Positions 22,142-30,668 of a stretch of 57,234 nucleotides of DNA are shown here, piece after piece. The DNA comes from Rhodoluna limnophila (GTDB taxonomy: Bacteria > Actinomycetota > Actinomycetes > Actinomycetales > Microbacteriaceae). Under the pieces are notes generated by a model that was not told the DNA's origin, made no database searches, and was given only the letters and a program-made list of their open reading frames with translations. Location: positions 106,254 to 163,487 of the forward strand of contig CAMCXL010000002.1 in the NCBI GenBank assembly GCA_945883505.1, in the 5' to 3' direction. The translations under genes and the position numbers were made by a program. Every line of letters starts with the position of its first letter. Within the stretch, counting starts at the first letter, position 1.

Positions 22142-22885
22142 CTAGGTAGGCAGGCGCTTCTTTGGGCAAGTGGCAAGGACCCGACTCATGGCGTCGTGCT
22201 CTGCTTGGGTCACCCAAAGCCCGTATTTGGCCTTAACGGCTATTTGCCGAGCTACAAATGCGCACCGAAAGCCCTTATTTGGTGGCAGCCAGCTGGCTGC
22301 GTCCGAGTCGCTTTTCTGGCTGTTGGCTGGTCCCCAAACAGCGAGCAGATTCAGCGGGTCGTTATAAAACAAGAAGCGCTGATAACCCTCTAGTTGCTGA
22401 GCGCCTTTTTGCCAGGCATCGCTTAGTGAAACCACGTGATCAATTTGAACCTCTAGTGATGTTCTGACCCCTCGCTGAAAAGCAATCACTTGACCGGTAA
22501 ACGGATCTTCCAGCACACCGGTTTCAATAATGCAACTTGACCCAGAGCGATAGGTAATTTGAACCAGGTCTCGCCAAAGAATCCGATTCCTGGTGTCACA
22601 ACCGTTGCTGTAGTTCCAATCATCGGCAAACAACTCTCTGGCGTATCCAGTCTTTGGTGCTCTGCCCTTGATTGGAATTTTCGCTAAAGCTTTTAGGGCC
22701 TCGCCTCTTTTCTTCGGCGGCACCGGCTCTGGGCTGGGTTCTAAAGTCTCAGTAGGAGTTTGGGTGATGGTCGGCGTTGGGGTTGAAACTGGAGATCTGT
22801 CATCGTCGGAACCAAAGATGCTTCCATAGATCAGGGCAGAGACAACAAAGACTGCAATCCAGCCTGATTTATTCAGTGATTTCAA
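22142..22885 (-). CDS. Secreted HNH (DUF1524-type) nuclease
   Basis: This 247-residue protein has an N-terminal signal anchor (about 8-25, WIAVFVVSALIYGSIF), a Pro/Thr/Ser-rich linker (30-58) and a C-terminal nuclease domain. The catalytic motif is VQIDHVVSLSDAW (Asp149, His150), followed by NDPLNLLAVWGPANSQKSD with the Asn residues of the HNH fold. Four cysteines (about 96, 118, 208, 240) could form disulfides, which fits an exported enzyme. Such DUF1524/HNH proteins are common in Actinobacteria and probably degrade external DNA for nutrition. The N-terminus overlaps the DivIVA-repeat gene by 17 nt, so expression is coupled. Confidence 0.87.
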   Translation of the reverse strand: MKSLNKSGWIAVFVVSALIYGSIFGSDDDRSPVSTPTPTITQTPTETLEPSPEPVPPKKRGEALKALAKIPIKGRAPKTGYARELFADDWNYSNGCDTRNRILWRDLVQITYRSGSSCIIETGVLEDPFTGQVIAFQRGVRTSLEVQIDHVVSLSDAWQKGAQQLEGYQRFLFYNDPLNLLAVWGPANSQKSDSDAASWLPPNKGFRCAFVARQIAVKAKYGLWVTQAEHDAMSRVLATCPKKRLPT

Positions 22886-23420
22886 GTTGCAGCGCTTCTA
22901 TTACTCGGTCCAAAAAGCTATCAACTTGTGGCATCGAGTATCCGGATCGAGTGGCACTAAATTGGGCACGCCTGACTTTGTAGACCTTAATCCTTGGGCC
23001 ACCTTGGAAGTGGGCCATCAGTTGATCGCAAAACTCGTCCACTTTCTTCTTGTCGTAGCCGCGAGCCAAAATCGATACCTTCGCGAAGCGTTTGCCGCTT
23101 GCGCGACGCAGTCTTGGAATAAGAGCCTGTTGCAATTCATCGAAGCGCTTAGTGAGCTCCTGGTCACCGTAGCGCTGCCTAAAGGCCTTAACCTCGGCCT
23201 GAATAAAGTGATCCTCGAGGTTATCAAGCGCTGCATCCACCTGAGCAACTGCGTATCCTCCCCTTACTAAATCAAGTCTCAGTCCCCGAAGATCGGAGGC
23301 TCGAAGTAGCACCTCTTCGGGGCTTTCATATTGCCTTTTGGCTAGATCCAGAAGAGCATCGACTTGTTCGGGGTTATATCCCATCCCCTGAACCTTGGCG
23401 AAACCTTGGCTCTCAGGCAA
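22869..23420 (-). CDS. DivIVA-domain repeat protein
   Basis: The 183-residue protein holds four copies of a short DivIVA-like motif: GYNPEQVDALLDLA (from 14), GYAVAQVDAALDNL (from 55), GYDKKKVDEFCDQL (from 121) and GYSMPQVDSFLDRV (from 160). Copies one to three are joined by helical linkers. Unlike the two coiled-coil paralogues in this window, it has no long coiled coil. Such repeat proteins are found next to cdsA and frr in Microbacteriaceae-like genomes; the function is unknown. The start is TTG at 23420, overlapping the cdsA end by 8 nt. A role in binding curved membrane is inference from the motif. Confidence 0.85.
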   Translation of the reverse strand: MPESQGFAKVQGMGYNPEQVDALLDLAKRQYESPEEVLLRASDLRGLRLDLVRGGYAVAQVDAALDNLEDHFIQAEVKAFRQRYGDQELTKRFDELQQALIPRLRRASGKRFAKVSILARGYDKKKVDEFCDQLMAHFQGGPRIKVYKVRRAQFSATRSGYSMPQVDSFLDRVIEALQLEITE

Positions 23421-24267
23421 AGAAGACCACCATCACCAGGTAGGTCATGAGCGCAGAAGGCAGCAAAGAGTCGAGCCGGTCCATCATGCCGCCGTGGCCC
23501 GGCAGCAACTTTGACATATCCTTTATGCCTAGATCTCTCTTGATTAGAGATTCAGCCAAGTCGCCAAAAACCGATGCCAGAATAATTCCAGCCGCCAGGA
23601 TTAGCCCCACCCACCAAGATCCACCTAGCAAGAAAACAGTAAACAAAACGGCGGAGATGGTGCCGAAAATAATCGATGCAACCAATCCCTCCCAGGTCTT
23701 TTTAGGACTCACTCCAGGAGCTAGTTTGTGCCTGCCGAATACTCTGCCAAATAGATAACCTGCTGAATCGATTAGACCGACAGTTGCAACAAAGGCCAAA
23801 ACCCACCACTGGCCATCTTCTGGCCGCCTGAGCATAAGCATCGAGAAGCTAAGTGAGAGCGGAAGATAGATAACCAAGAATGCAGCCGCACCAAAATCCC
23901 TGATGGTAAAAAGAAATGTTTGGAAGTTTGCTTTCCTTCTCTCCCAGAGCAGATGAACCGTTCGCCACAAGATTAGAGCTGCCACAATTCCCAGGCTCAC
24001 GAGCCACTGGACAATAGGTCCACCAAAGTAAGTGGCCGGCATGATGATTACCGATCCGACTACGGCCGGAACCCTCGGCACATACCAACCCTTGGTTCGT
24101 AGTGCGGTGGATAACTCCCAGGCTCCGATGGCTGTTGCCGCAATGGCGAGCAAAATGAAAAGTTCTTTGTAAACCAAAAGAGAAGCTAGAAATATTCCGG
24201 CCAAAAAAAGCCCCACCGCCACCGACTTAGATAGCGACCTTCCGGCCGGCGCGCTTACCTCGGACAC
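23413..24267 (-). CDS. cdsA: Phosphatidate cytidylyltransferase
   Basis: CdsA makes CDP-diacylglycerol from CTP and phosphatidic acid, the entry step to phospholipids. The 284-residue protein has about eight membrane segments and the signature near the C-terminus (SVFGDLAESLIKRDLGIKD, then LLPGHGGMMDRLDSLL). The start is GTG at 24267, 7 nt after the frr stop. It belongs to the long minus-strand run rpsB-tsf-pyrH-frr-cdsA. Confidence 0.97.
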   Translation of the reverse strand: MSEVSAPAGRSLSKSVAVGLFLAGIFLASLLVYKELFILLAIAATAIGAWELSTALRTKGWYVPRVPAVVGSVIIMPATYFGGPIVQWLVSLGIVAALILWRTVHLLWERRKANFQTFLFTIRDFGAAAFLVIYLPLSLSFSMLMLRRPEDGQWWVLAFVATVGLIDSAGYLFGRVFGRHKLAPGVSPKKTWEGLVASIIFGTISAVLFTVFLLGGSWWVGLILAAGIILASVFGDLAESLIKRDLGIKDMSKLLPGHGGMMDRLDSLLPSALMTYLVMVVFFA

Positions 24268-24274
24268 TTTAGCT

Positions 24275-24835
24275 TTACACCTCTAGTAGTTCGGCTTCTT
24301 TGCGCTTCAGAGCCTCATCGATAGCATCCACGTGGTTCTTGGTCAAATTGTCTAGCTCTTTTTCAGCTCTGGCTAGTTCGTCATCGCCGACCTTGCCATC
24401 TTTTTTCAACGCATCTAGCTCGTCGTTGCCCTTGCGGCGAATGTTTCTAACTGAGACTCTGTGATCTTCGGCCTTGGTCTTTACCAACTTCACGTATTCT
24501 TTTCTGCGGTCTTCGGTAAGCTCCGGAAGGCTAACTCGAACTAGGGTTCCGTCATTTGTTGGATTAGCACCTAAGTTTGGAACGTCGCGAATCGCTTTTT
24601 CAATTGCTGCCAGAGCACCTTTGTCATAAGGGGTGATGACGATGGTTCGAGCCTCGGGGTTCTGAAGCGATGCCAGCTGGGCAAGTGGGGTCATGGTGCC
24701 GTAGTAGTCAACCATTATCTTCTGAAACATCTGTGGGTTGGCGCGGCCAGTTCTGACAGTTGCGAAGTCGTCCTTAGCGGATTCGACCGCTTTATCCATC
24801 TTCTCGGCTGAGACTTTGAGGATATCGTCAATCAT
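24275..24835 (-). CDS. frr: Ribosome recycling factor
   Basis: RRF splits the post-termination ribosome together with EF-G. The 186-residue length and sequence are typical ([41 protein letters not shown]). It is preceded by pyrH with a 32-nt gap and followed by cdsA, the normal bacterial order. Confidence 0.99.
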   Translation of the reverse strand: MIDDILKVSAEKMDKAVESAKDDFATVRTGRANPQMFQKIMVDYYGTMTPLAQLASLQNPEARTIVITPYDKGALAAIEKAIRDVPNLGANPTNDGTLVRVSLPELTEDRRKEYVKLVKTKAEDHRVSVRNIRRKGNDELDALKKDGKVGDDELARAEKELDNLTKNHVDAIDEALKRKEAELLEV

Positions 24836-24867
24836 TTGATGCTCGCTTTCCTTATGTTATTCAAAAC

Positions 24868-25578
24868 CTAGGCAGTGACCGTGGTGCCGATCTTCTTGCC
24901 CTTGATGGCGTCCGTGACATTACCCTTACCCTGCATACCAAAGACCCGCATCGGCATCTTGTTGTCCATGCAGAGCGAGAAGGCGGTTGCATCAACGACC
25001 TTCAGGCCCTGAACCAGGGCTTCCTGGTAGGTGAGCTTTTCAAGTTTTTTGGCATCTGAATTCTTTTTAGGGTCAGAAGAATAGACACCATCAACACCAT
25101 TTTTGGCAACTAAGACCTCATCGGCTTTGATTTCGAGTGCTCGTTGGGCTGCCACGGTGTCAGTTGAGAAGTATGGAAGTCCGGCGCCGGCTCCAAAGAT
25201 GACTACTCTTCCTTTTTCTAGGTGCCTGATAGCTCGAAGCGGGATGTACGGCTCGGTGACCTGAGACATCGTGATCGCAGACTGAACTCGAACGCTAACT
25301 CCGGCCTGCTCTAAGAAGTCCTGCAAAGCTAATGCGTTCATGACGGTGCCTAGCATTCCCATGTAGTCAGCGCGCGATCTTTCCATGCCGCGCTGGGATA
25401 GTTCTGCCCCGCGGAAGAAGTTTCCTCCTCCAACGACAATTGCAACCTCGGCTGACTTGGCGCCCTCGGCAATTTCCTTTGCTAGCTCGGCAACCACATC
25501 GGGATTAACCCCGATGGTTCCGCCACCAAAGGCTTCTCCGGATAGTTTCAACAAAACTCTGCGTCGTTTTAGCGGCAC
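24868..25578 (-). CDS. pyrH: UMP kinase
   Basis: PyrH phosphorylates UMP to UDP. The 236-residue amino-acid-kinase-family protein has KLSGEAFGG near the N-terminus, [11 protein letters not shown], and the UMP-binding [13 protein letters not shown]. The start is GTG at 25578 with a strong GGAGG site 9 nt upstream. A terminator hairpin lies between tsf and this gene, so pyrH-frr-cdsA may also have a promoter of its own in the 45 nt between hairpin and start, or be expressed by readthrough. Confidence 0.98.
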   Translation of the reverse strand: MPLKRRRVLLKLSGEAFGGGTIGVNPDVVAELAKEIAEGAKSAEVAIVVGGGNFFRGAELSQRGMERSRADYMGMLGTVMNALALQDFLEQAGVSVRVQSAITMSQVTEPYIPLRAIRHLEKGRVVIFGAGAGLPYFSTDTVAAQRALEIKADEVLVAKNGVDGVYSSDPKKNSDAKKLEKLTYQEALVQGLKVVDATAFSLCMDNKMPMRVFGMQGKGNVTDAIKGKKIGTTVTA

Positions 25579-25623
25579 GGTACTTCCTCCAAAGGGTTCT
25601 TTTCCTAGTCTAGGCGGGCATAG

Positions 25624-25659
25624 AAAAAGACCCGGCCCCTCAAGGGGCCGAGTCTTTTG
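25624..25659 (-). terminator. Rho-independent terminator after tsf
   Basis: A near-perfect hairpin lies 12 nt after the tsf stop. Read on the minus strand the arms are AAAAGACTCGGCCCC and GGGGCCGGGTCTTTTT around a TTGA loop, with a T-run at the 3' end. Because the flanks are A- and T-rich it could work in both directions, but on the other strand there is no gene to end. Confidence 0.88.
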
Positions 25660-25671
25660 TCCATTAAGTTC

Positions 25672-26496
25672 TTAGGCTCCGACGCGGAAGCGAAGGAAGG
25701 CCGAAACCTTGGTGCTGGACTGGTCCAGCACCTTCTGAACGGAGAGCTTGTTGTCCTTGGCAAAGTCCTGCTCCAATAAAACGTTCTCCTTGAAGTAGCC
25801 GTTGACGCGACCCTCAACAATTTTTGGTAGAGCCGCTTCTGGCTTGCCTTCGTTCTTTGCGGTCTCCTGGGCGATGCGACGCTCGGTCTCAACTGTCTCG
25901 GCTGAGATTTCCTCACGGGTTAGAACCGATGGGCTAAAAGCTGCGATGTGAACTGCAACGTCGTGAGCTGTTTCAGCGTTTCCATCGAAGGCCACTAGAA
26001 CTCCAACCTGAGGTGGAAGATCTTTAGAGGTGCGGTGAAGGTATGCATCCACCGCTGCATCAGATACCGATGCAACTCGGCGTAGCTCAACTTTTTCACC
26101 CAGCACTGCAGCTTCGTCGTTGATTGCGTCGGCGACGGTCTTGCCCTTCAACGGAGCTGACAAGCTGGCGGCTAGGTCCTTGGCTCCGGCGGCGGCGATT
26201 GCGTCGCCGATTTCTTCGCCAAGAGCAACAAAGCGCTCGGCCTTGGCAACAAAGTCAGTCTCGCAGGCAAGCTCGATTAGGTAGCCGGTCCCGCCAGAAA
26301 CCCGAGCAACGATTAGACCATTGCTGGTTGTTCGTCCCTCGCGCTTGGAAATTCCCTTGAGTCCCTTGAGGCGCAAAACCTCAAAGGCCTTCTCGATATT
26401 TCCTTCGGCTTCGTCAAGGGCTACCTTGCAGTCCATCATTCCGGCACCGGATTTCTCGCGGAGGGCCTTTACATCTGCTGCGGTGTAGTTCGCCAT
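25672..26496 (-). CDS. tsf: Elongation factor Ts
   Basis: EF-Ts exchanges GDP for GTP on EF-Tu. The 274-residue protein begins with MANYTAADVKALREKSGAGMM and has LIELACETDFVAK, the core EF-Tu contact region, followed by two dimerisation-type repeats. It follows rpsB by 3 nt and ends before a strong terminator. This is the standard rpsB-tsf pair. Confidence 0.99.
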   Translation of the reverse strand: MANYTAADVKALREKSGAGMMDCKVALDEAEGNIEKAFEVLRLKGLKGISKREGRTTSNGLIVARVSGGTGYLIELACETDFVAKAERFVALGEEIGDAIAAAGAKDLAASLSAPLKGKTVADAINDEAAVLGEKVELRRVASVSDAAVDAYLHRTSKDLPPQVGVLVAFDGNAETAHDVAVHIAAFSPSVLTREEISAETVETERRIAQETAKNEGKPEAALPKIVEGRVNGYFKENVLLEQDFAKDNKLSVQKVLDQSSTKVSAFLRFRVGA

Positions 26497-26499
26497 AAA

Positions 26500-27300
26500 T
26501 TACGCCTTCTTCTCTTCAGTAGCTACGGGCGCATCGGTTGCTTCCTTGCCCTGCTCTAGTAGCTCGCGCTCCCACTCAGCAAGTGGCTCAGCTTCTGCTT
26601 CTGGCTTCGAGTGACGAGCGATTAGGCCCTCAGCAACAGCGTCTGCGATGATTCGAGTTAGTAGCTGAATTGAGCGAATAGCGTCGTCGTTTCCTGGAAT
26701 ACCGAACTGAACATCATCAGGATCACAGTTGGTGTCCAAAATTCCAATAACCGGAATGCCAAGCTTTCTAGCTTCGGTGATTGCAAGGTGTTCCTTGTTG
26801 GTGTCAACGACCCAGATAGCCGAAGGAGTCTTGGTCACGTTTCTAATTCCACCGAGTGACTTTTCTAGCTTGTCTTTCTCGCGACGAAGGATAAGAAGTT
26901 CCTTCTTGGTGAGTCCTGACTTTGAAGCGTCAGCGAAGTCCATGGTCTCAAGTTCCTTGAGACGAGCAAGACGCTTGCTTACAGTCTGGAAGTTAGTTAG
27001 CAGTCCACCAAGCCATCTCTGGTTGATGTATGACTGACCGACGCGAAGAGCTTCGGAGGCAATTGCTTCCTGCGCCTGCTTCTTGGTACCAACGAACAGA
27101 ACTGATCCGCCAGCTGCGACGGTGTCCTTTACGAACTGGTAGGCATTGTCGATCATCGCAAGCGATTGCTGTAGATCGATGATGTAGATGCCGGAGCGGT
27201 CGGTGAGGATGTATCGTTTCATCTTCGGGTTCCAGCGTCTGGTCTGGTGTCCGAAGTGTACGCCGCTGTCTAGCAGCTGGCGGGTGGTTACGACTGACAT
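26500..27300 (-). CDS. rpsB: 30S ribosomal protein S2
   Basis: S2 binds at the head-body junction of the small subunit. The product starts with [25 protein letters not shown] and has [13 protein letters not shown] and [13 protein letters not shown]. The C-terminus carries an acidic, Ala/Glu-rich tail to residue 266, common in Actinobacteria. I choose ATG at 27300, 13 codons inside the longest frame, because the family N-terminus and a GAAAGGAAG ribosome site agree with it. The 291-nt upstream region holds an inverted repeat and a TTGACA box. Confidence 0.98.
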   Translation of the reverse strand: MSVVTTRQLLDSGVHFGHQTRRWNPKMKRYILTDRSGIYIIDLQQSLAMIDNAYQFVKDTVAAGGSVLFVGTKKQAQEAIASEALRVGQSYINQRWLGGLLTNFQTVSKRLARLKELETMDFADASKSGLTKKELLILRREKDKLEKSLGGIRNVTKTPSAIWVVDTNKEHLAITEARKLGIPVIGILDTNCDPDDVQFGIPGNDDAIRSIQLLTRIIADAVAEGLIARHSKPEAEAEPLAEWERELLEQGKEATDAPVATEEKKA

Positions 27301-27591
27301 GTAAGTCGAACTTCCTTTCGGCGCAACAAATGCGCCCACTCAGTTAATGGTTTATGACGGTTGTCAAAAACCCCTGGTGCCGGATCTTCCCCACAAACCC
27401 GTTAGGGCCACTGAGTGGGAACTATCTTGGTCGGCACGCGAAGTCGACATTTTCAAAATCAATGATTTTTAGCGAGAATGCCGCTAGAGCCAAGCATACC
27501 AGCGAAGCAGAGGCTAAAAAAGCCCCAGGATTTGTCCACAACCTGACCAAAAGACCTGCGAACTGGCTCCAAAAACCTGCAGATTAGAGCT
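27301..27591. other. Intergenic region between divergent rpsB and M23 gene
   Basis: This 291-nt gap is one of the longest non-coding stretches in the window. It holds a perfect 10-bp inverted repeat: CCCACTCAGT (27335-27344) and ACTGAGTGGG (27410-27419), 65 nt apart. Between the arms, on the minus strand, is a consensus -35 box TTGACA (27362-27367). No clear -10 follows at 16-18 nt, although the area near 27342-27347 (TTAACT on minus) is AT-rich. The rest is unremarkable. An rpsB leader regulated by S2 is possible but cannot be shown by eye. Confidence 0.5.
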
Positions 27592-28125
27592 GTGATACAG
27601 CCCGAGCGCTTAGCCACCCTCCAGTTAGCCAGCTTTTTGGTGCTCGCGCTGACCTGGCAGCTTCCCACCCCGAGCCTTGGTAGCCAGAAGCTGCTCGAAT
27701 CACCAGTGGTGGGCTCGGCGCTTATAAATAGCTACCGCCAGTCCGAGACTGAGTATTCGGCCGGCCACCGAGGAGTTGATTACCAGGTTCAGCTCGGTCA
27801 AGGGGTCTTCGCTCCAGCCGATGGACAAGTTCACTTCGTAGGAAAAGTTGTTGATAGGCAGCTTATTTCGATCTCTCACGAAGGTGAGCTGCTTAGTGCG
27901 TTCGAGCCGGTGTGCTCGAGGCTCAATGTAGGGGAGCAGGTTTCAACAGGAGATCTGATTGGTGAGATCTGCGAAGCAGATGATAGTTATCAGCCGCACT
28001 GCGAGGACATGTTTTGCCTGCACTTCTCGATTCGCAAAAACGGACAATACCTATCGCCACTTTGGTTCACCGGTGAGCTAACTCAATCGAGGCTACTGCC
28101 TTGGATAGATCCGGAGGAGCTTTAG
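27592..28125 (+). CDS. Secreted M23-family (LytM-like) peptidase or homologue
   Basis: The 177-residue protein starts with a signal peptide-like stretch (LATLQLASFLVLALTWQLP), then a LytM domain. The first zinc motif is HRGVDY (His59, Asp63). The second, usually HxH, reads CLHFSIRKNG, with Cys142 in the place of the first His and His144 in the second. A CLH variant is known to me from actinobacterial M23 proteins of this type, so activity may persist, with the Cys possibly in a disulfide with another Cys (107, 127, 137). The start GTG at 27592 has a weak ribosome site, so the start is uncertain. The stop overlaps that of xerC (TTAG). Confidence 0.82.
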   Translation: MIQPERLATLQLASFLVLALTWQLPTPSLGSQKLLESPVVGSALINSYRQSETEYSAGHRGVDYQVQLGQGVFAPADGQVHFVGKVVDRQLISISHEGELLSAFEPVCSRLNVGEQVSTGDLIGEICEADDSYQPHCEDMFCLHFSIRKNGQYLSPLWFTGELTQSRLLPWIDPEEL

Positions 28126-29030
28126 GCCCTCGGGTGAGCCTTTAGGTAACCCTGTTTTAGTCGGTCAACCGAAACGTGAGTGTAAATCTGTGTGGTAGCC
28201 AAAGACGAATGCCCGAGCAGTTCTTGAACAGCTCGAAGGTCAGCTCCCCCATCTAGTAAATGAGTGGCCGCCGAGTGACGAAGGGCGTGAGGACCGGCTT
28301 GGCCAACCGCGGTTTCTCCTAGAAGATTTGCAACCAAGGCATAGACCTGTCGGACCCCAACTCTTTTTCCGCGGGAGGTAATCAAGAGTGCGTTTTTACT
28401 TACCTCATTCTCGAATTGAGTGCGTCCAACACGAATCCAGCTAGCAAGAGCCTCTCCTGCCGGGTCACTGTATGGAACCATGCGTTGCTTATTTCCTTTT
28501 CCGGTGACCCTAAGAATTTTTCGCCCGTAGTCAATGTCCTCCAGGTTTAGACCAACTAGTTCACTGACCCGGATTCCGCTGCCATATAAAAGCTCGACCA
28601 TAAGAAGATCCTGAATCCCGGAAGGGTTCTCGCTAGTGGCCAGTGGTTCGAGCTTGTCAAAGATCCCGGACATCGCCTCGCGGGATACCACCTTGGGAAG
28701 AGTCCTGGAAGCCTTCGGCGAGCGAAGTTTCAGACCCGGGTCGGATTGAATTTTGTTTTGCTTGTGCAGCCATGCCGTGAAGGCCCTGGCCGCAGCTGAT
28801 TTTCTAGCGAGGGTTGTTTTGGTGAGGCCTTTTTCGCTTACTCTCCAGAGCCAATCGCGAAGTAGCTCAAGGTCAAGATCTTCGATCTCGTTTTGATTTT
28901 TACTTTCCATAAATGACTGAAGGTCGGAAACATCAGACACGTAGGCCTTGACTGTGTTGGGGGAAAAGCCCTTACCCACCAATAGCTCGGCGGCAAACTC
29001 TTCTAGCAGATATGCAAACTCAGTGGGCAT
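28122..29030 (-). CDS. xerC: Tyrosine recombinase XerC
   Basis: XerC resolves chromosome dimers at dif with XerD. The 302-residue protein has a SAM-like N-terminal domain and the catalytic set: Arg in YGSGIRVSELVGL, Lys in GKGNKQRM, HALRHSAATHLL (His and Arg), LGHSSLATTQ (His) and Tyr283 in TTQIYTH. Placement next to dprA and near rpsB is typical of actinobacterial xerC rather than an integrase, and no attachment site or prophage genes are nearby. It overlaps dprA by 11 nt. Confidence 0.95.
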   Translation of the reverse strand: MPTEFAYLLEEFAAELLVGKGFSPNTVKAYVSDVSDLQSFMESKNQNEIEDLDLELLRDWLWRVSEKGLTKTTLARKSAAARAFTAWLHKQNKIQSDPGLKLRSPKASRTLPKVVSREAMSGIFDKLEPLATSENPSGIQDLLMVELLYGSGIRVSELVGLNLEDIDYGRKILRVTGKGNKQRMVPYSDPAGEALASWIRVGRTQFENEVSKNALLITSRGKRVGVRQVYALVANLLGETAVGQAGPHALRHSAATHLLDGGADLRAVQELLGHSSLATTQIYTHVSVDRLKQGYLKAHPRA

Positions 29031-30261
29031 ATTTCAAAGCGTAATGGACCTCGCCATTGTTATTGCGGTCTTGGATCACCAGGTTTTGAGTTGTTAGCTC
29101 GTGCAGGGCTAATGAAACCTCGGCACCGGTGAGCCCCGCGACTTTAGCGATTTCGGGCCTGGTCGGATATCCGATCTCACGGATGGCATCGCGAGCTCTT
29201 TTGGCAAGTGCGCTTTCTGCAGCTTGAAAGAATTGCTCTTGGTTGCCAGTGGCAAAAAGTTGCAGGTCGTGAAGAACCTGCGCCTTTCCGTCGGCTATTA
29301 ACGCATTGGTTCCAGCAGATGTCCCAGCTAAAACAGAGCCGGGCACCGCGTATAACTCGCGGTCAAGCTCCATGGCATTGTTCGCAGTTCTTATCGAGCC
29401 TGACCGGACCCCCGCCTCTACAATCACGGTGGTTCTGGTCAAGGCTGCAATCAATCTGTTGCGCTGCAAAAACCTCCACCTGGTTGGGGCTACCCCCGGT
29501 GGTAATTCACTAATTAGTGCACCCTGGGATTTGATTTTCTCGAACAACGGAAAATTGGCCCTTGGATACTTTCTATCGAGACCGCCAGCCATCACTGCAA
29601 TGGTTTCAAGCCTTTGTTCCACGCTTGCCTGATGAGCGTAGGCGTCAATTCCAACCGCACCGCCGGATACCGTGGGCCTCGATGCTGCGGCTAGCTGTTG
29701 CACCAGCAAGTTAGTGACCTGCTTGCCGTATGAGGTGCAGGCCCTTGATCCAACAATTGATACACCCTGCGCTAGATCGGATAGCTTTCGGCTCTTACCC
29801 TCAATGAATAACATCGCGGGGGCCGCGTCTTGAAGATCATCCAAACCCTCTGGCCAGAGCGGGTGCTCTGAAGTGATGAGCTGAAGCCCAAGAGCCTGGC
29901 TTTGGGTAAAAAGGTGCGTCAATCGAGATTTGGAAAGCCTTGGTAGCCAGCGCTGTCTGGAATCCGAGATGGTTGATTCCAGATCTCCAAAGCTTTGGCG
30001 AAAGCCATCTATTGACTGCAGCTCCCCTAGGGCTTTGATGACTTGCTTGGTTTCTAGTCCGTCAATCAAAAGTCCAAGCAGGCCGAGCTTGCCCAATGCT
30101 CTAGCTAGAGCGCCAGCCATCCGATCGCCGGGTTCTGTAAGCATCGCCAAAACAGCTGAGCTCACAAGCTCTAAGGCATGGTCTTTTGAATAGTTGGAAC
30201 CTTGAAAGGAAGCGGTTAGTTGAAATAATTCTTGATCGCTGAGAATTTGTGGTTTGGGCAT
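29020..30261 (-). CDS. dprA: DNA-processing protein DprA
   Basis: DprA loads RecA onto incoming single-stranded DNA during natural transformation. The protein (413 residues from ATG 30261) has the Rossmann core with VSIVGSRACTSYG, SGGAVGIDAYAHQ and an ISELPPG motif. A C-terminal winged-helix domain (about 355-413, IAKVAGLTGAEVSLALHEL) is also present. I prefer ATG at 30261, spaced 7 nt from GAAAGAG, over the TTG 6 nt upstream. In most Actinobacteria yraN and comM lie between DUF2469 and dprA. Here dprA follows the DUF2469 gene after 60 nt, so both are missing from the place. Confidence 0.96.
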   Translation of the reverse strand: MPKPQILSDQELFQLTASFQGSNYSKDHALELVSSAVLAMLTEPGDRMAGALARALGKLGLLGLLIDGLETKQVIKALGELQSIDGFRQSFGDLESTISDSRQRWLPRLSKSRLTHLFTQSQALGLQLITSEHPLWPEGLDDLQDAAPAMLFIEGKSRKLSDLAQGVSIVGSRACTSYGKQVTNLLVQQLAAASRPTVSGGAVGIDAYAHQASVEQRLETIAVMAGGLDRKYPRANFPLFEKIKSQGALISELPPGVAPTRWRFLQRNRLIAALTRTTVIVEAGVRSGSIRTANNAMELDRELYAVPGSVLAGTSAGTNALIADGKAQVLHDLQLFATGNQEQFFQAAESALAKRARDAIREIGYPTRPEIAKVAGLTGAEVSLALHELTTQNLVIQDRNNNGEVHYALKYAH

Positions 30262-30321
30262 GCCCAAACTCTTTCAAGAAATTGATTTGGTTTGACTGGA
30301 AATAATGAAGCTGTGGAGAAA

Positions 30322-30645
30322 CTACTCTCCTACCGCTAGTTCCTTCGGAAGCTCGTAGGCTTTTCCGGAAAGCTCCTCGACGTTTACGTCCTTGAAAGTT
30401 AGAACTCGAACCGACTGAACGAAGCGGTCGGTGCGGTAAATATCCCACACCCAAACATCTGACATGTTGAGCTCGAAGTAAAAATCCACTGAAGTATCGA
30501 TTCTCTTGAGCTCGACTTCGTTCGCGAGGTAGAACCTGCGCTCAGTTTCCACTACGTACTTGAACGTGCCAACCACGTCCCGATACTCGCGGTATAGCGC
30601 GACCTCGGCTTGCCTGTCGTAGTCTTCGTACTCGTTTTCTTCCAT
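30322..30645 (-). CDS. DUF2469 family protein
   Basis: This acidic 107-residue protein matches the actinobacterial DUF2469 family, which sits right after rnhB. Recognisable parts are the N-terminal MEENEYEDYDRQAEVALYRE, VVGTFKYVVETERRFYLAN and VWDIYRTDRFVQSVRV. The function is not known; conserved linkage with rnhB suggests a role in nucleic-acid metabolism (inference). It lies 23 nt after rnhB, on the same strand. Confidence 0.92.
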   Translation of the reverse strand: MEENEYEDYDRQAEVALYREYRDVVGTFKYVVETERRFYLANEVELKRIDTSVDFYFELNMSDVWVWDIYRTDRFVQSVRVLTFKDVNVEELSGKAYELPKELAVGE

Positions 30646-30668
30646 TGTTTTTCTAGTCTATTGGCGCT

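Noticed and set aside
28122-29030. Integrase of a mobile element
   Set aside because: The sequence and the place next to dprA fit chromosomal XerC, and no phage or attachment-site signals are near.
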